Shown here in pieces: positions 8,036 to 18,545 of a stretch of DNA of 64,000 bases (within the stretch, counting starts at the first letter, position 1; every line of letters starts with the position of its first letter). Location of the stretch: the NCBI RefSeq assembly GCF_015637705.1, contig NZ_JADOBE010000002.1:479454-543453 (forward strand), given 5' to 3'. A model generated the notes under the pieces. It made no database searches. It was not told where the DNA came from and worked only from the letters and a program-made list of their open reading frames with translations. Made by a program: the position numbers and the translations under genes. Origin of the DNA: Pseudomonas sp. N040. GTDB lineage: Bacteria > Pseudomonadota > Gammaproteobacteria > Pseudomonadales > Pseudomonadaceae.

Positions 8036-9424
8036 ATGGCACTTGGCACTTCGACATTGATCAATTCGCACGCAAACCAGCTACTGCGCGAATATTATTC
8101 GCGGATTCTCGCCTACCTGAGTGCTGCTGCCGCGATTGCGGCCGGCACCTACATGCATCACTTCAGCTATACGATCCTGTGGATGGTGCCCTATGCGCTG
8201 ATCTATCCGCACCTGGCGCAGGTGCTCAGCCGGGGCTTGCGCAACAAGTACCCCCTGGAAGTCAGCCTGGCCCTGACCCTGCTCGACGCCGTGAATACCG
8301 GGCTGGCCATCGCCCTGATCGATTACGCTGCGGTTCCCGGCCTGATGATGCTGCTGACCCTGTGCTTTATCGCCATGATCATCGGCGGCCTGCGGCAAAT
8401 GCTGCTGGTACTGTTGGTCAGCGGCGCCTGCGCCGGCCTGCTCGGCCTGGCTCTCGGCAATCCACCGCAACTGGCGGTGCCGACCACGGTATCGATCGTC
8501 AGTATCCTCTTCTCCGCCTTCTTCATCTGCCTGATCGCCCACTTCATTTACCAGCAGGGGTTGCATCTGCGCGCCGCCCGCAACGAACTCAAGCGCGAGC
8601 AGGAAAAAGCCGCCCGCCTCGCCCGCAACCTGGCCAAGTACCTCTCGCCGCAGGTATGGGAATCGATCTTCAGCGGCAAGAAGACGGTTCGTCTGGAAAC
8701 CCAGCGCAAGAAGCTCAGCGTATTCTTTTCCGACATCCAGGGTTTCACCGAGCTGACCGAGGAAATGGAAGCCGAAGCACTGACCGAACTGCTGAACAAT
8801 TACCTCAACGAAATGTCGAAGATCGCCCTCAAGTTCGGCGGCACCATCGACAAGTTCATTGGCGACAGCGTGATGGTGTTCTTCGGCGACCCCAATACCC
8901 AGGGCGCGAAAAAAGATGCCGTGGCCGCAGTCTCCATGGCCATCGCCATGCGCAAGCACATGAAGGTGCTGCGCCAGCAGTGGCGGGCCCGCGGCATCAC
9001 CAAGCCGCTGGAAATCCGCATGGGAATCAACACCGGCTTTTGTACCGTGGGCAACTTTGGCGCCGATACCCGCATGGACTACACCATTATCGGCCGCGAA
9101 GTGAACCTGGCCAGCCGCCTGGAAAGCAACTCCGAGGCCGGGGAAATCCTCATCTCCCACGAGACCTACTCGCTGGTCAAGGATGTGATCATGTGCCGTG
9201 ACAAGGGTCAGGCCAGCGTCAAGGGTTTCAGCCGGCCGGTACAGGTCTATCAGGTGGTGGATTTCCGCCGCGACCTGGGCGCCACCTCCAGCTACCTCGA
9301 GCACGAACTGCCCGGCTTCTCCATGTACCTGGATACCAACAGCATCCAGAACTTTGACAAGGATCGGGTGATCCAGGCACTGAACCAGGCCGCCGAGCAG
9401 CTGCGCGACAAGATCATCCGCTAG
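8036..9424 (+). CDS. cyaB: Class III adenylate cyclase CyaB with MASE2 domain
   Basis: 462 residues. Residues 1-175 are a MASE2-type membrane sensor with about five or six helices, followed by a short helical linker (about 176-215) and a class III cyclase domain (about 222-410). The metal-binding aspartates are in FSDIQGFTEL (Asp233) and FIGDSVMVFFG (Asp277); NTGFCTVGNFG and DYTIIGREVNLASRLE are typical of the fold. It closely resembles P. aeruginosa CyaB, the main cAMP source feeding Vfr and virulence/twitching control. No obvious Shine-Dalgarno precedes the ATG. Downstream, a SelW-like gene and a FimV-like gene converge on it. Confidence 0.9.
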   Translation: MALGTSTLINSHANQLLREYYSRILAYLSAAAAIAAGTYMHHFSYTILWMVPYALIYPHLAQVLSRGLRNKYPLEVSLALTLLDAVNTGLAIALIDYAAVPGLMMLLTLCFIAMIIGGLRQMLLVLLVSGACAGLLGLALGNPPQLAVPTTVSIVSILFSAFFICLIAHFIYQQGLHLRAARNELKREQEKAARLARNLAKYLSPQVWESIFSGKKTVRLETQRKKLSVFFSDIQGFTELTEEMEAEALTELLNNYLNEMSKIALKFGGTIDKFIGDSVMVFFGDPNTQGAKKDAVAAVSMAIAMRKHMKVLRQQWRARGITKPLEIRMGINTGFCTVGNFGADTRMDYTIIGREVNLASRLESNSEAGEILISHETYSLVKDVIMCRDKGQASVKGFSRPVQVYQVVDFRRDLGATSSYLEHELPGFSMYLDTNSIQNFDKDRVIQALNQAAEQLRDKIIR

Positions 9425-9443
9425 CAGTTTGGCAGCGGCCGCG

Positions 9444-9731
9444 TCAGGCCTGGGGCCTGTCGTTGTGGCCCAGATCGCGCCCCGGATCGATCAGGTCACG
9501 CACCCGCTGCTTGAGTACCCTGGCCTCGGGAAAGCCGCCGTCGGCCTTGCGCTCCCATATCTGCCGGCCATTGCAGGTAATGCGGAACACCCCGCCGGTG
9601 GCCGGCACCAGTGCGACCCGCTGCAGATCGTCGGGAAAGCTGCTGAGCAGCTCCTGCGCCAGCCAGGCGGCACGCAGCAACCATTGGCACTGCGTGCAAT
9701 AGGTGATGTCGATTACCGCCTTGTCCGGCAT
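9444..9731 (-). CDS. SelT/SelW/SelH (Rdx) family protein
   Basis: 95 residues beginning MPDKAVIDITYCTQCQWLL; the CxxC (Cys12, Cys15) sits in the first strand-loop as in Rdx/SelW proteins, where a Sec can replace the second Cys. GVFRITCNGRQIWERK and GGFPEARVLKQRVRDLI complete the thioredoxin-like fold. Probably a cytoplasmic redox protein with unknown partner. It converges with cyaB across 19 bp and lies downstream of the FimV-like start in the opposite sense, so it is likely expressed alone. Confidence 0.85.
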   Translation of the reverse strand: MPDKAVIDITYCTQCQWLLRAAWLAQELLSSFPDDLQRVALVPATGGVFRITCNGRQIWERKADGGFPEARVLKQRVRDLIDPGRDLGHNDRPQA

Positions 9732-9768
9732 GGCACTGCCCTCCTTGCGCCAGATCCATCAACGACAA

Positions 9769-9793
9769 CGCCGCCAGGACTGACCCGGCGGCG
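9769..9793 (-). terminator. Possible terminator after the FimV-like gene
   Basis: A 7-bp stem, CGCCGCC (9769-9775) with GGCGGCG (9787-9793), lies just past the stop of the leftward FimV-like gene and is followed by a weak T-rich stretch (TTGTCGTT). Plausible but weak. Confidence 0.4.
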
Positions 9794-9811
9794 CTGGCTC
9801 AACCCCGACAA

Positions 9812-11902
9812 TCAGGCGATGCGCGCAAGAATCGCACGGGCTTCCTGACGCTGCCGGTCATCACCGTCGCTGATGAGTTGATTGAGGATAGCGCAGGCAC
9901 TCGGCAGATCGCCCTGATCGATGTAGGCCAGGGCCATGTTCAGCCGGGAAAGGCTCTGCGGATGGCTGGCCAGATGATCGAGATTGCGCCCCAGGTGCCG
10001 GTGATCCTCGCCGAACGGATCGCTGGAAGCATGCTCGGGCGCAGGCGCGGACATGGCCTTGGACTGCAAGTTGGCAAACGTGTCCAGGGCCTCGGGCACG
10101 GCGGATATGTCGTTGACCTCCGGCAGCTCCAGCTGGCCGAACAGGCTATCGTCATCGAACATCGGCGGCTGAGCGGTTGCCGCCGATTCAAGCGCACCGA
10201 CCACCCCCCAATCGGTATCCAGGGGCAACGGGTCCAGGTTCAGCGGCAGATCATCCAGCACGTCATTGCCGGCCTGTGGCGTGACCGCCTGATCAGGCTT
10301 GGCCAGCGGATCGTGCAGAAGATCTTCCGCCTTGCCGGCTGCCAGCTCGGGATGGGCCGACTTGATGTGTGCGAGTCGCTCAGGATCGCCGGCATTGCTC
10401 AGCAGCAGCTGCTCATGCTCGGCAAAGGCCGCGCTGTCGCCCATCTTTGCCAGCAATTCCAGCAGGCGCAGACGGACATCGTTGCGTGCCGGCTGTTTCT
10501 CCAACGTACGCTGAAGTACCTCCCGCGCCTCATCCAGACGACCATAGGCCAGGTAGATGTTGGCGCCATCCAGCGCATCCGGCTGCGCAACGTTGACCGA
10601 ATGGGATTCGCCGGCCTGAACGCCGGGATGCTCTGCCATCGGCTCGACTGGCGGGGCAACCCGGACACGTGCAGGTGTCATTGGCGTGGTTGAGCGGGTT
10701 TTCTGATAATCGGCGAAAATCCGCTCGGGCCCATCGTCTGGCTCGCGCCGGCGCCACCAGAGGATTCCGCCAGCCATGGCCGACAGCAGGCTGCCGCCCA
10801 GCAACCCCAGCAGCCAGCCGGGGATCCAGCCGAACGGGTTCTCGCCGACAGGCGCTGGCGTTTCACTCGGCACCGCCGCTGATGGTTGCGCGGCAACTGG
10901 CACGGACCCGGCGGGCGGCGCAGGCTGCACCAGGATCCGGGCCTGCAGGGCTTCAACCTGTTCATTCTTGCTGGCTACCTGTTGGCGCAGGCTTGCCAGC
11001 TGGCTGTGCAGCTCGTCGAGCTGTTGCTGCAACTGCAAGCGCTCCTGCTCCTGGGTAGCCAGCACCGCGTCCAGCTGCCGCTGCACACCGGCAACGCCTG
11101 CCGCATCCGCCAGCTGCCCGGCACCGGGCCCCACGACCGGCGCCGAGGGCGCCGGTGCGCTTGCTGCAAAGGGCGCAGCACTGGACGCAGCAGCGGCGCC
11201 ACCCGCATGGCTGAGCTGGTCCGGCAGCAGCAGGGTTGCACCGGCAATCAGGCGCTCGCTATCACCACCGACAAACGCCTGCGGGTTCAATGCATGAATA
11301 TCGGCCATCAATCGGGCCAGCTCGGCCTGGCCACCAGCGGCCTGCACGCGTTTGGCAATCTTCCACAAACTGTCACCGCGCAACACTCTGTAGGTATTGC
11401 CCTGCACGACTGCGGGCGGCGTACTGACTGCCGGCAACTGCATGCGCGAGGCCGGTGTCTCTGCGCGGCGCTGGAAACCGACCCCCTGCGGGCGATCGGC
11501 CAAGGCCTCCGGCGGATCGATCAGCAAGGTGTATTCACGCAGGACCCGGCCTGTCGGACGGGTCATCTCGACCACGAAGTTCAGGTAGGGCTCCCTGATC
11601 GGCTTGCTTGAAACTACCCGGATGACGCTCTTGCTGCCGCGCAGCAGCGTGGTAAAGCGCAAGTCGTCGAGAAACAGCGGACGCTCAACCCCGGCGCGCA
11701 TGAAGGCGTCCGGCGAGGCCAGGGCAATGCGCATTTCCTGCTCGCTCAGATCGCCAACCTGAAGCAGTTCGATCTCCGCCTCAAGCGGCTGATTGAGCGC
11801 CGAATTGATGGTTATCTCGCCCAGACCAACCGCCGGCGCCATTCCCGAATAGAGAACCGAGCCTGAAGCGATCGACAGGATGATTTTACGAACCCGCGCC
11901 AT
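9812..11902 (-). CDS. FimV-like protein with LysM and TPR regions
   Basis: 696 residues, shorter than canonical FimV (about 900). Order: signal peptide (1-25), FimV N-terminal domain (about 26-130, GLGEITINSALNQPLEAEIE), LysM (about 170-228, YRVLRGDSLWKIAKRV), Ala/Pro linker, coiled coil (about 270-325), transmembrane helix (about 360-382), then a cytoplasmic acidic part with a TPR-like helix pair (YLAYGRLDEAREVLQRTLEK) and the FimV C-terminal motif (LNMALAYIDQGDLPSACAIL). LysM should bind peptidoglycan. FimV/HubP proteins organise poles, type IV pili and cAMP. A good GGAGG precedes ATG 11902. Similar paralogues occur near recQ in P. aeruginosa, as I recall. Confidence 0.85.
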   Translation of the reverse strand: MARVRKIILSIASGSVLYSGMAPAVGLGEITINSALNQPLEAEIELLQVGDLSEQEMRIALASPDAFMRAGVERPLFLDDLRFTTLLRGSKSVIRVVSSKPIREPYLNFVVEMTRPTGRVLREYTLLIDPPEALADRPQGVGFQRRAETPASRMQLPAVSTPPAVVQGNTYRVLRGDSLWKIAKRVQAAGGQAELARLMADIHALNPQAFVGGDSERLIAGATLLLPDQLSHAGGAAAASSAAPFAASAPAPSAPVVGPGAGQLADAAGVAGVQRQLDAVLATQEQERLQLQQQLDELHSQLASLRQQVASKNEQVEALQARILVQPAPPAGSVPVAAQPSAAVPSETPAPVGENPFGWIPGWLLGLLGGSLLSAMAGGILWWRRREPDDGPERIFADYQKTRSTTPMTPARVRVAPPVEPMAEHPGVQAGESHSVNVAQPDALDGANIYLAYGRLDEAREVLQRTLEKQPARNDVRLRLLELLAKMGDSAAFAEHEQLLLSNAGDPERLAHIKSAHPELAAGKAEDLLHDPLAKPDQAVTPQAGNDVLDDLPLNLDPLPLDTDWGVVGALESAATAQPPMFDDDSLFGQLELPEVNDISAVPEALDTFANLQSKAMSAPAPEHASSDPFGEDHRHLGRNLDHLASHPQSLSRLNMALAYIDQGDLPSACAILNQLISDGDDRQRQEARAILARIA

Positions 11903-12240
11903 ACAACCTCCACACTATCCAGCGCAATCTGGCCGGACAAACACTTGCTCTGCGTTGCTTTCAGTCGTTTGAAGTCTGCTTGCCAGCAGATACTTTACTT
12001 GGTTCTTGCCTACCGCCCATCGGCAAACACCGCTAAACAACCACTCCAGCGGAGCCACCTGCAGGATAGCCCCAGGTCAAGTGGATTAGCCATCAACCCC
12101 CTGACGGAGAATTGGCGACAACCTGGAAACCCGTCAACAAATCGCCAGACCTGCGCATCAGCCACTGCCTGAACCGGTTCAACCCTGGATCAGGACCCGG
12201 CCGGCAAGAACCTTCGGACAACCGGTCTTCCCCGTCACCC
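11903..12240. other. Intergenic region between recQ and the FimV-like gene
   Basis: 338 bp with no credible gene on either strand. It lies downstream of recQ and upstream of the FimV-like gene, both leftward. It contains a 12-bp palindrome TGAACCGGTTCA (12170-12181) and a small hairpin TCTGCT-TGCC-AGCAGA (11975-11990). I could not identify a confident promoter or intrinsic terminator. Confidence 0.55.
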
Positions 12241-14364
12241 TCAGGCCTCGAATTCAGCCTGCAAGGCCGCCCTGACACAGTGCAGCACGCCCTCGCTGAC
12301 GCGCCCGGAAAACCCCGGGGCAATCGCGGCGACACTGGGCAGCTGCCCTTCGCCGTCGAGAAAAGCCTCCTGAATCTCGCCGAGCAACGCTTCCGGCAGG
12401 TCCAGCGCCTGCTCCAGCGACAGCTGCTGGCGGGCGATGGCCTCGGCCATCAGGCTGTAGACATTCTTTTCCGTGCACTTCAGCTGGCTGGCGATCTGCG
12501 CCGGGGTCATGCCCGCGCGGGCCAGGCTGACCAGCTCGTGGCGCAGGTCAACCACGGCCACGGGTGCAGCATCGCCGGCCGCCAGCACGGCCAGGAAGGC
12601 CTCGCCATAGCGCTCCAGCTTGCGCGCGCCGACACCGCTGACCCGGGCCATTTCGGCCAGGCTGGCGGGCTGCTGGCGCAGCATGTCCAGCAGGGTCGAG
12701 TCGGGAAAGATCACGTAAGGCGGCACGCTGTGCTCTTCCGCCAGCTTGCGCCGCAGGCTGCGCAGGGCTTCCCACTGCACGCGCTCGTCGCTGCGTACCA
12801 GCTGGCTGGCACTGCTCGAGGAGACCTTCGGCAACTTGCTGACCAGGTCCCGGCGCAACTGCAGGCTGACTTCACCGCGCAGCAACGGCCGGCACTTCTC
12901 GCTCAGGCGCAGGCCGCCATAGCCCTCCAGATCGACATCCGCCAGCCCGCGCGCCACCAGCTGGCGAAACAGCGAGCGCCACTCCGCCTCGCCCAGCGCC
13001 TTGCCGACCCCAAACACCGTCAGGTGCTGATGGCCCATGGTGCGCACCCGCTCGTTGTCGCGGCCGAGCAGGATATCCAGCAGGTGTCCGACGCCGTAGC
13101 GCTGGCCACTGCGGAAGATCGCCGAGAGCGCCTGGCGCGCCGGCTCGGTGGCATCCCAGGTCTGCACCCCGTCGACACAGTTGTCGCAATTGCCGCAGGG
13201 CTGGGGCATTTCCTCGTCAAAATACGCCAGCAGGGCCTGCCGCCGGCAACGGATCTCCTCGCACAGCGCCAGCATGGCCTCCAGCTTGTGCTGCTCGACC
13301 CGCTTGTGCCGTTCATCGCCTTCGGAGTTGTTCAGCATCTGCTTGAGCATCACCACATCCTGCAGCCCGTAGGCCATCCAGGCATCGGCAGGCAGGCCGT
13401 CACGACCGGCACGGCCGGTTTCCTGGTAATAGGCTTCCAGGGACTTGGGCAGGTCGAGGTGGGCGACGAAGCGCACGTTGGACTTGTCGATGCCCATGCC
13501 GAAGGCAATGGTGGCAACCATGATCAGCCCCTCCTCATTGAGGAAGCGCTTCTGATGCTGGGCGCGCAGGTCATTGTTCAGCCCGGCGTGATAGGGCAAG
13601 GCCGGGTAGCCCTGCTCGGCGAGAAACGCCGCGACTTCCTCGACCTTCTTGCGCGACAGGCAGTAGACAATCCCGGCATCGCCCTTGCGGTCGGCGAGGA
13701 ATGCCAGCAACTGCTTGCGCGGCTGCTCCTTGGGCACGATGCGGTAGAAGATGTTCGGCCGGTCGAAACTCGCCAGAAAGCGCTCGGCCTGTTCCAGGTG
13801 CAGGCGCTGGACGATCTCTTCGCGGGTGCGCAGGTCGGCCGTGGCGGTCAGCGCAATCCGCGGCACCGCCGGAAACAGTTCGGCCAGCTGGCCCAGTTGC
13901 AGGTATTCGGGACGGAAATCGTGCCCCCACTGCGACACGCAATGCGCCTCGTCGATGGCAAACAGGGCAATCTGCAGGCCCTGCAGAAAGGCCAGCATGC
14001 GCGGCTGCACCAGGCGTTCCGGGGCCAGGTAGAGCAGCTTGATCTCGCCGCGGCGAATCCGCTCGGCCACCTCGCGCTGCTGACCGGCATCCATCGTCGA
14101 GTTCAGCGCCGCCGCCGCCACGCCCAGTTCGTCGAGGGTCGCCACCTGGTCATCCATCAGCGCAATCAGCGGCGACACCACCACTGTCAGGCCTTCGCGC
14201 AGCAGCGCGGGCACCTGGAAGCACAGCGACTTGCCACCGCCGGTGGGCATCAGCACCAGCGCGTCACCACCTCGCGCCACCCGCTCGATGATGGCCGCCT
14301 GCTTGCCACGAAAGGCATCGTAGCCAAACACCGCCTTGAGAACTTTTTGAGCCTGATCGAGCAT
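12241..14364 (-). CDS. recQ: ATP-dependent DNA helicase RecQ
   Basis: 707 residues. Helicase motif I is [12 protein letters not shown] (Lys45), motif II DEAH (138-141, followed by [13 protein letters not shown], the RecQ-specific loop), and the helicase-C domain contains [27 protein letters not shown]. The RQC zinc site uses Cys residues around 372-395 (CEEIRC...CGNCDNC), and an HRDC domain lies at about 525-600, followed by a C-terminal helical extension seen in pseudomonad RecQ. It unwinds 3'-5' for RecF-pathway repair. The start at 14364 gives [15 protein letters not shown]; upstream in-frame residues look non-coding. Confidence 0.95.
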   Translation of the reverse strand: MLDQAQKVLKAVFGYDAFRGKQAAIIERVARGGDALVLMPTGGGKSLCFQVPALLREGLTVVVSPLIALMDDQVATLDELGVAAAALNSTMDAGQQREVAERIRRGEIKLLYLAPERLVQPRMLAFLQGLQIALFAIDEAHCVSQWGHDFRPEYLQLGQLAELFPAVPRIALTATADLRTREEIVQRLHLEQAERFLASFDRPNIFYRIVPKEQPRKQLLAFLADRKGDAGIVYCLSRKKVEEVAAFLAEQGYPALPYHAGLNNDLRAQHQKRFLNEEGLIMVATIAFGMGIDKSNVRFVAHLDLPKSLEAYYQETGRAGRDGLPADAWMAYGLQDVVMLKQMLNNSEGDERHKRVEQHKLEAMLALCEEIRCRRQALLAYFDEEMPQPCGNCDNCVDGVQTWDATEPARQALSAIFRSGQRYGVGHLLDILLGRDNERVRTMGHQHLTVFGVGKALGEAEWRSLFRQLVARGLADVDLEGYGGLRLSEKCRPLLRGEVSLQLRRDLVSKLPKVSSSSASQLVRSDERVQWEALRSLRRKLAEEHSVPPYVIFPDSTLLDMLRQQPASLAEMARVSGVGARKLERYGEAFLAVLAAGDAAPVAVVDLRHELVSLARAGMTPAQIASQLKCTEKNVYSLMAEAIARQQLSLEQALDLPEALLGEIQEAFLDGEGQLPSVAAIAPGFSGRVSEGVLHCVRAALQAEFEA

Positions 14365-14472
14365 GACAACTCCGTTTGCAGGCTGCGCAGTATACGTCAG
14401 CGCCGCGCGTCCCGGCATTACGCTGATCGGCTTCTGGCTGGCCGCTGGTTCGCCGCAGCGGTCATCCGGACA

Positions 14473-15864
14473 CTAGCGCGGCTCGAGGAAATCGCGCTGC
14501 TCGGCAAACGCCTGGTAATACTTGTTCAGGCTGTTCACGTACGTGACCGGCTGCAGGCCGAGCTGCTCGGCGGCAACCCGTTCCACCTGAAAGAACCACT
14601 GGTTGGCATTCAGCCCGCGACGCCGGGCTTCGGCGCGCATGGCCTGGACCCGTTGCGGGCCAAGGTTGTACGCGGCCAGGGTGAAGGCCAGGCGTTCGCG
14701 TTCGGCGATCTGCGGGTTGGCAAAGTTGCGCCGCAACCTGGCCAGGTACCTGGCGGCGGCCTGCACGTTGTTGTCCAGCTGCTGGATATTCGAAACACCC
14801 ACCGAGCGCGCCGCTGCCGGAGTGATCTGCATCAGTCCGAGGGGGCCGCCCTTGCCGCGCGCGGCCGGATTCAGGCTGGACTCCTTGTACGCCAGCGCGG
14901 CCAGCAGCAGCCAGTCGAACTGCTGCGCGCCGGCATGCCGCTGCAATACCGGCCGGAGTTTTTCCAGGCGGCGCTGGTCGGCGGCCGACAGCGGGTTGCG
15001 CACCTTGTACTGGCCGCGATAGGCGCGCTGGAAGGCCGCATCGGCCGAGGCCGGCGGACTGTAGTTGCGCAGGAAGAAATTGGCGCTGGCGAGCAGGATT
15101 GGCGCCTCGCGCCGGACCATCCAGACCCAGTCGGACGACGTGTCGAGCACCAGCTGGCGGTCGATGCGCAGCCCCGGCAGCACCCTGGCCCAGCGCTCGG
15201 CCAGCGGCAGGTCAACCACCGCCAGCCGGTATATGCCTGCCGCCACCATCTCCAGCACGTCCTCGCTGGCCAGGCTGGAATCGGCCCATTCGATCATCAG
15301 CGGTGGTTGCCGCTGCTCGCGCAACTGCTGGTTGAGCCGCAGGATTGCCGGCAGCGCCGCACTCCCGGCCGGCAGAACCAGCATGCGCCCGGCGAGCTCT
15401 TCGACATGCTGATAGCGGCGCTGTCCCTGGCGCGTGACAACCACCATGGGCACCTGCGGGATGATCGGCTGGGTGGCCAGCAGATCGCCCACGGCGGACA
15501 CATCCAGGGTTTCCCCGGGCACCAGCAGGTCGCCCTCGCCGCGCTGCATGGCCGCCAGCAGCTGTTCCTTGGGCAACGGGATGACCTTCAGCGTGACGGG
15601 CCGCGTGGTGCCACCGCGCGGCTGGTTGAGAAACTGCAGGAAGGCCTCCAGGCGCAGGTTCTCGCTGCCGGTCGGTTGCCCGCGTACGCTTGCATAGGTA
15701 TTGCGACTCTGGTTGACCAGCACCCGCAACTCGCCGCTGTCGCGAATCTGCGCCAGGTCACGCGGCGCCTTGGCGGCAACCTGCGGTTCCACCGGGTCCG
15801 CCAGCCGGGCAGCGGCCGGCAGCGACAGGCAGAGCAAGGCAAGCAGTAACAGCAGTGGCCGCAT
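14473..15864 (-). CDS. MltF-like membrane-associated lytic transglycosylase
   Basis: 463 residues. Signal peptide [19 protein letters not shown]; then a periplasmic solute-binding (SBP_bac_3-like) domain about 40-285; then an SLT lysozyme-like domain about 300-430 with the catalytic Glu in [10 protein letters not shown] and the [10 protein letters not shown] loop. The layout is that of MltF, which cleaves peptidoglycan to anhydromuropeptides and is gated by the binding domain. There is no lipobox, so attachment is not by lipid. GGAG precedes ATG 15864. It is probably monocistronic, starting divergently from tatD with a 179-bp shared promoter region. Confidence 0.85.
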   Translation of the reverse strand: MRPLLLLLALLCLSLPAAARLADPVEPQVAAKAPRDLAQIRDSGELRVLVNQSRNTYASVRGQPTGSENLRLEAFLQFLNQPRGGTTRPVTLKVIPLPKEQLLAAMQRGEGDLLVPGETLDVSAVGDLLATQPIIPQVPMVVVTRQGQRRYQHVEELAGRMLVLPAGSAALPAILRLNQQLREQRQPPLMIEWADSSLASEDVLEMVAAGIYRLAVVDLPLAERWARVLPGLRIDRQLVLDTSSDWVWMVRREAPILLASANFFLRNYSPPASADAAFQRAYRGQYKVRNPLSAADQRRLEKLRPVLQRHAGAQQFDWLLLAALAYKESSLNPAARGKGGPLGLMQITPAAARSVGVSNIQQLDNNVQAAARYLARLRRNFANPQIAERERLAFTLAAYNLGPQRVQAMRAEARRRGLNANQWFFQVERVAAEQLGLQPVTYVNSLNKYYQAFAEQRDFLEPR

Positions 15865-16043
15865 GGCAATCCGCTCCGAAACAATGCGCTGACAACACAA
15901 GGATGGGCGCGCAGGGTCGCACAGCCATTGCCGGGTCACCAGCCCGGGGCGCCCGGATCATTGCGCAAGCCAATGTAATCATTGCTTTTTTGCACCAGCC
16001 AGCGGTTTGCTATGCTGCGCCTCCCGCCCGGCGAGAACCGACC

Positions 16044-16874
16044 ATGCAGCTGATCGATATCGGCGTGAACCTGACGCACCCCAGCCTGGCCCGTGAGGCT
16101 GCGGCACTCCTCGAAAGAGCCTATGCCGCCGGCGTGGTGCAACTGATCCTGACCGGCACCGACCTGCAGGACAGCCGGCAGGCCCTGGAGCTGCGCGCCC
16201 AGCTGGATCCCGCCGGCCAGCGCCTGTTCAGCACCGCCGGCGTCCACCCGCACCAGGCCAGTGACTGGAACAGCAGCGTGGCCGCCGATCTGGGCGAGCT
16301 GCTCAGGCAGCCCGGGGTATGCGCCGTGGGCGAATGCGGGCTGGACTTCAACCGTGATTTCGCACCGCGCGCGCAGCAGGAAAAAGCCCTCGAGGCACAG
16401 CTGGAGCTGGCCGTCGAACTGGGCATGCCGGTGTTCCTGCATGAGCGCGATGCCAGCGCACGCCTGCTGGCGATCCTGCGGCCGTTCCGCGACCGCCTGC
16501 CGGCCGCCGTGGTGCACTGTTTCACCGGCGACAAGCCCGCCCTCTACGGCTACCTCGACCTGGACCTGCACATCGGCATCACCGGCTGGATCTGCGACGA
16601 GCGCCGCGGCACCCACCTGCACCCGCTGGTCGGACAGATCCCGCAAGGCCGCCTGCTGCTGGAAAGCGATGCGCCCTACCTGCTGCCGCGTACGCTGCGG
16701 CCGAAGCCGAAGAACGGGCAGAACGAGCCAGCCTATCTGCCGCTGGTCCTGCAGGAAGTGGCGCGGAATCGCGGCGAAACGCCCGCCCAACTGGCCGCGC
16801 ATACGACAGCCTGTGCGCGGCAACTGTTCGTCCTGCCCGACCTGCCAGATCAACAGGGCACCGGGCAGCCATAG
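16044..16874 (+). CDS. tatD: TatD family metal-dependent DNase
   Basis: 276 residues aligning along its length with true TatD rather than the YcfH/YjjV paralogues: [16 protein letters not shown] at the start (Asn where paralogues have His), [64 protein letters not shown] and [12 protein letters not shown] supply the TIM-barrel metal ligands. TatD is a Mg2+-dependent 3'-5' exonuclease used in DNA repair after oxidative damage; the gene name is historical. Its stop is only 2 bp from the convergent thioesterase gene, so there is no room for a terminator between them. Confidence 0.92.
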   Translation: MQLIDIGVNLTHPSLAREAAALLERAYAAGVVQLILTGTDLQDSRQALELRAQLDPAGQRLFSTAGVHPHQASDWNSSVAADLGELLRQPGVCAVGECGLDFNRDFAPRAQQEKALEAQLELAVELGMPVFLHERDASARLLAILRPFRDRLPAAVVHCFTGDKPALYGYLDLDLHIGITGWICDERRGTHLHPLVGQIPQGRLLLESDAPYLLPRTLRPKPKNGQNEPAYLPLVLQEVARNRGETPAQLAAHTTACARQLFVLPDLPDQQGTGQP

Positions 16875-16876
16875 CC

Positions 16877-17674
16877 TCAGCCGAACACCACCACGGTTTG
16901 CCGGCTGATCGCCACCAGTTCGCCGGAAGGCGCCCACAACGACGCAGCAATGTGCCCGTAACCATCCTGGGCATGCTCGATCAGCGCGCGGTACTGGCAC
17001 CAGTCGGCACTGTGCATGGCCGGTGCCGGCTGCATGAACTCGATGGTCCAGGTCAGCGAACTGCCCGGGGCAAAACTGCTCAGGTGCGGCAGCACCGCCG
17101 GCGGCCAGGCATCCACCAGGGCCAGCAGATGGGCCTCGCTCAACACCTCGTCGAGTGACTCGTCGCGCAGGCGCACCCAGCCGCTCATTTCCCGCGACGG
17201 ATTGTTGCTGAAGGGCATGCCACCGACTGCCCAGCGCATCGCCAGGTGCTGGATCAGCTCGGGAGTCAGGCCCTTGAGGTAAGGCAGTTCCGGGCATTCG
17301 GCGACGGGCCTGATCTGCGGGGCGCGCTCGCCGGTGACGCTGATCTGCGAGGTCCGCGCCGCCCCAAAGCTGCCCTGTACCAGCGCGGCAATCTGGCCAT
17401 CCTGCACGGCGCGGCCGAGCACCTGGCTGACGGCACGCCCTTCGCGCAGCACCTCGGCTTCGAAACTCACCGGTACCTCCGGCGCCACCGGGCCGACGAA
17501 GGTGATCGCCAGCGAGCGCAGCGGCCGGCCATCTGGCACCCGCAGGCGCATGGCTTCATAGACCAGTGCGGCGACCAGACCGCCAAAGCTCGCGCGGCCA
17601 TTGGCCCAACTGGCGGGGATGAGCACCTGCGCCGGATTGGCGTGCAGTGCTTGCAGCAATTGGGGAAAAGTCAT
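16877..17674 (-). CDS. TesB-like acyl-CoA thioesterase family protein
   Basis: 265 residues forming a double hotdog. The N-terminal half has NGRASFGGLVAALVYEAM and RSLAITFVGPVAPE; the C-terminal half has DAWPPAVLPHLSSFAPGSSLTWTIEF and DGYGHIAASLWAPSGELVAISRQT, typical of the TesB/thioesterase-like family that hydrolyses acyl-CoA. The substrate is unknown. A GGGAG site precedes the ATG. It stands alone, converging with tatD and divergent to nothing close (the CHAD gene ends 110 bp away and runs the same way). Confidence 0.82.
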   Translation of the reverse strand: MTFPQLLQALHANPAQVLIPASWANGRASFGGLVAALVYEAMRLRVPDGRPLRSLAITFVGPVAPEVPVSFEAEVLREGRAVSQVLGRAVQDGQIAALVQGSFGAARTSQISVTGERAPQIRPVAECPELPYLKGLTPELIQHLAMRWAVGGMPFSNNPSREMSGWVRLRDESLDEVLSEAHLLALVDAWPPAVLPHLSSFAPGSSLTWTIEFMQPAPAMHSADWCQYRALIEHAQDGYGHIAASLWAPSGELVAISRQTVVVFG

Positions 17675-17783
17675 TGGCGGCTCCCGTGCAGTCAGGCCGC
17701 CGATGATAAGGGATGCCTGGACCTTTGCGGCCGGAATCGCGGCAGAATAAGCCGGGGAAATAACCAGCTATCCGCCTGGCGGT

Positions 17784-18545
17784 TCAGCCTTGCTGGCGCG
17801 AGAAACGCTGCAGCAGGCTTGCCGCGCGGTTCGCCGCGGCCTCTGCATGCGCCTGCCAGGCGGCGCGGCAGCACTCGAGGCGGGCATCCTGGCGGATGCT
17901 GCCAAGCCAGTGCTGGCAGTCATTCCAGTCGCCCAGAGCCTGCTGCATCTCTTGCAGCAGCTTCTGCTGGTCCGAGCTGAGCCGGCTCAACCCGGGGTAG
18001 ACCGCACAACCATAGCGCAGTCGTTTGACCCGCAGGCGCAAGGCATGCAGGTCATCCCCCGCAGCGTGCAGGGAGCGCGGCAGCTTGCGCAGGTCGCGGC
18101 GGAACTGGCGGCGGATGCGCTGGCGCAGGCCGCGCAGGTAGCCTTCACGACCCGCCAGGCGCCATATCCGTGGAAAACCATCGAGCAGTTCGAGCAGCTG
18201 CGCCAGCTCGGGGCAACCCAGCAGTTGCTCGATTGCCGGCTGCAGCCCCTGCCTGCGCTCGGCTGCAGCGGCGGACAAACCCTGCCGCTCAAGCTCGGCG
18301 ACGAACACCTGCAGCTCGCGCAGCGCGTTGCTGCGCCGGCCCAGCGCGGCAGCCGCCGGTTCCAGCAGATCGATCAGCGGCAACCCGCGCAACGGGCGCA
18401 GCAGGCTGCGCAGGGTCCGCAGGCAGATCCGCTGGTCATGCAGCGCTTCGGCATCACTGGCATCGGCCAGCCGCGCATGGCAGCTGCGCAGACGGATATC
18501 CAGCATCTCGATGCGTACCAGCAGGGTCTCGGCAAAGCGCTTCAT
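17784..18545 (-). CDS. CHAD domain protein
   Basis: 253 residues, entirely helical. CHAD signature elements are visible: ALHDQRICLRTLRSLLRPL near the N-terminus and LHALRLRVKRLRYGCAVYP near residue 175, both presenting conserved Arg/Lys/His on helices that bind polyphosphate in characterised CHAD proteins. It overlaps the tgpA stop by four bases (ATGA), so translation is coupled to tgpA. Role unknown; a link to polyphosphate granules or an acidic envelope polymer is inference only. Confidence 0.85.
   Translation of the reverse strand: MKRFAETLLVRIEMLDIRLRSCHARLADASDAEALHDQRICLRTLRSLLRPLRGLPLIDLLEPAAAALGRRSNALRELQVFVAELERQGLSAAAAERRQGLQPAIEQLLGCPELAQLLELLDGFPRIWRLAGREGYLRGLRQRIRRQFRRDLRKLPRSLHAAGDDLHALRLRVKRLRYGCAVYPGLSRLSSDQQKLLQEMQQALGDWNDCQHWLGSIRQDARLECCRAAWQAHAEAAANRAASLLQRFSRQQG

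Noticed and set aside
12112..15849. Open frame of 1245 codons on the plus strand opposite recQ and the lytic transglycosylase
   Set aside because: It spans two well-supported genes and the gap between them, has no recognisable domain and is rich in Arg/Gln/His as expected for the antisense of GC-rich codons.
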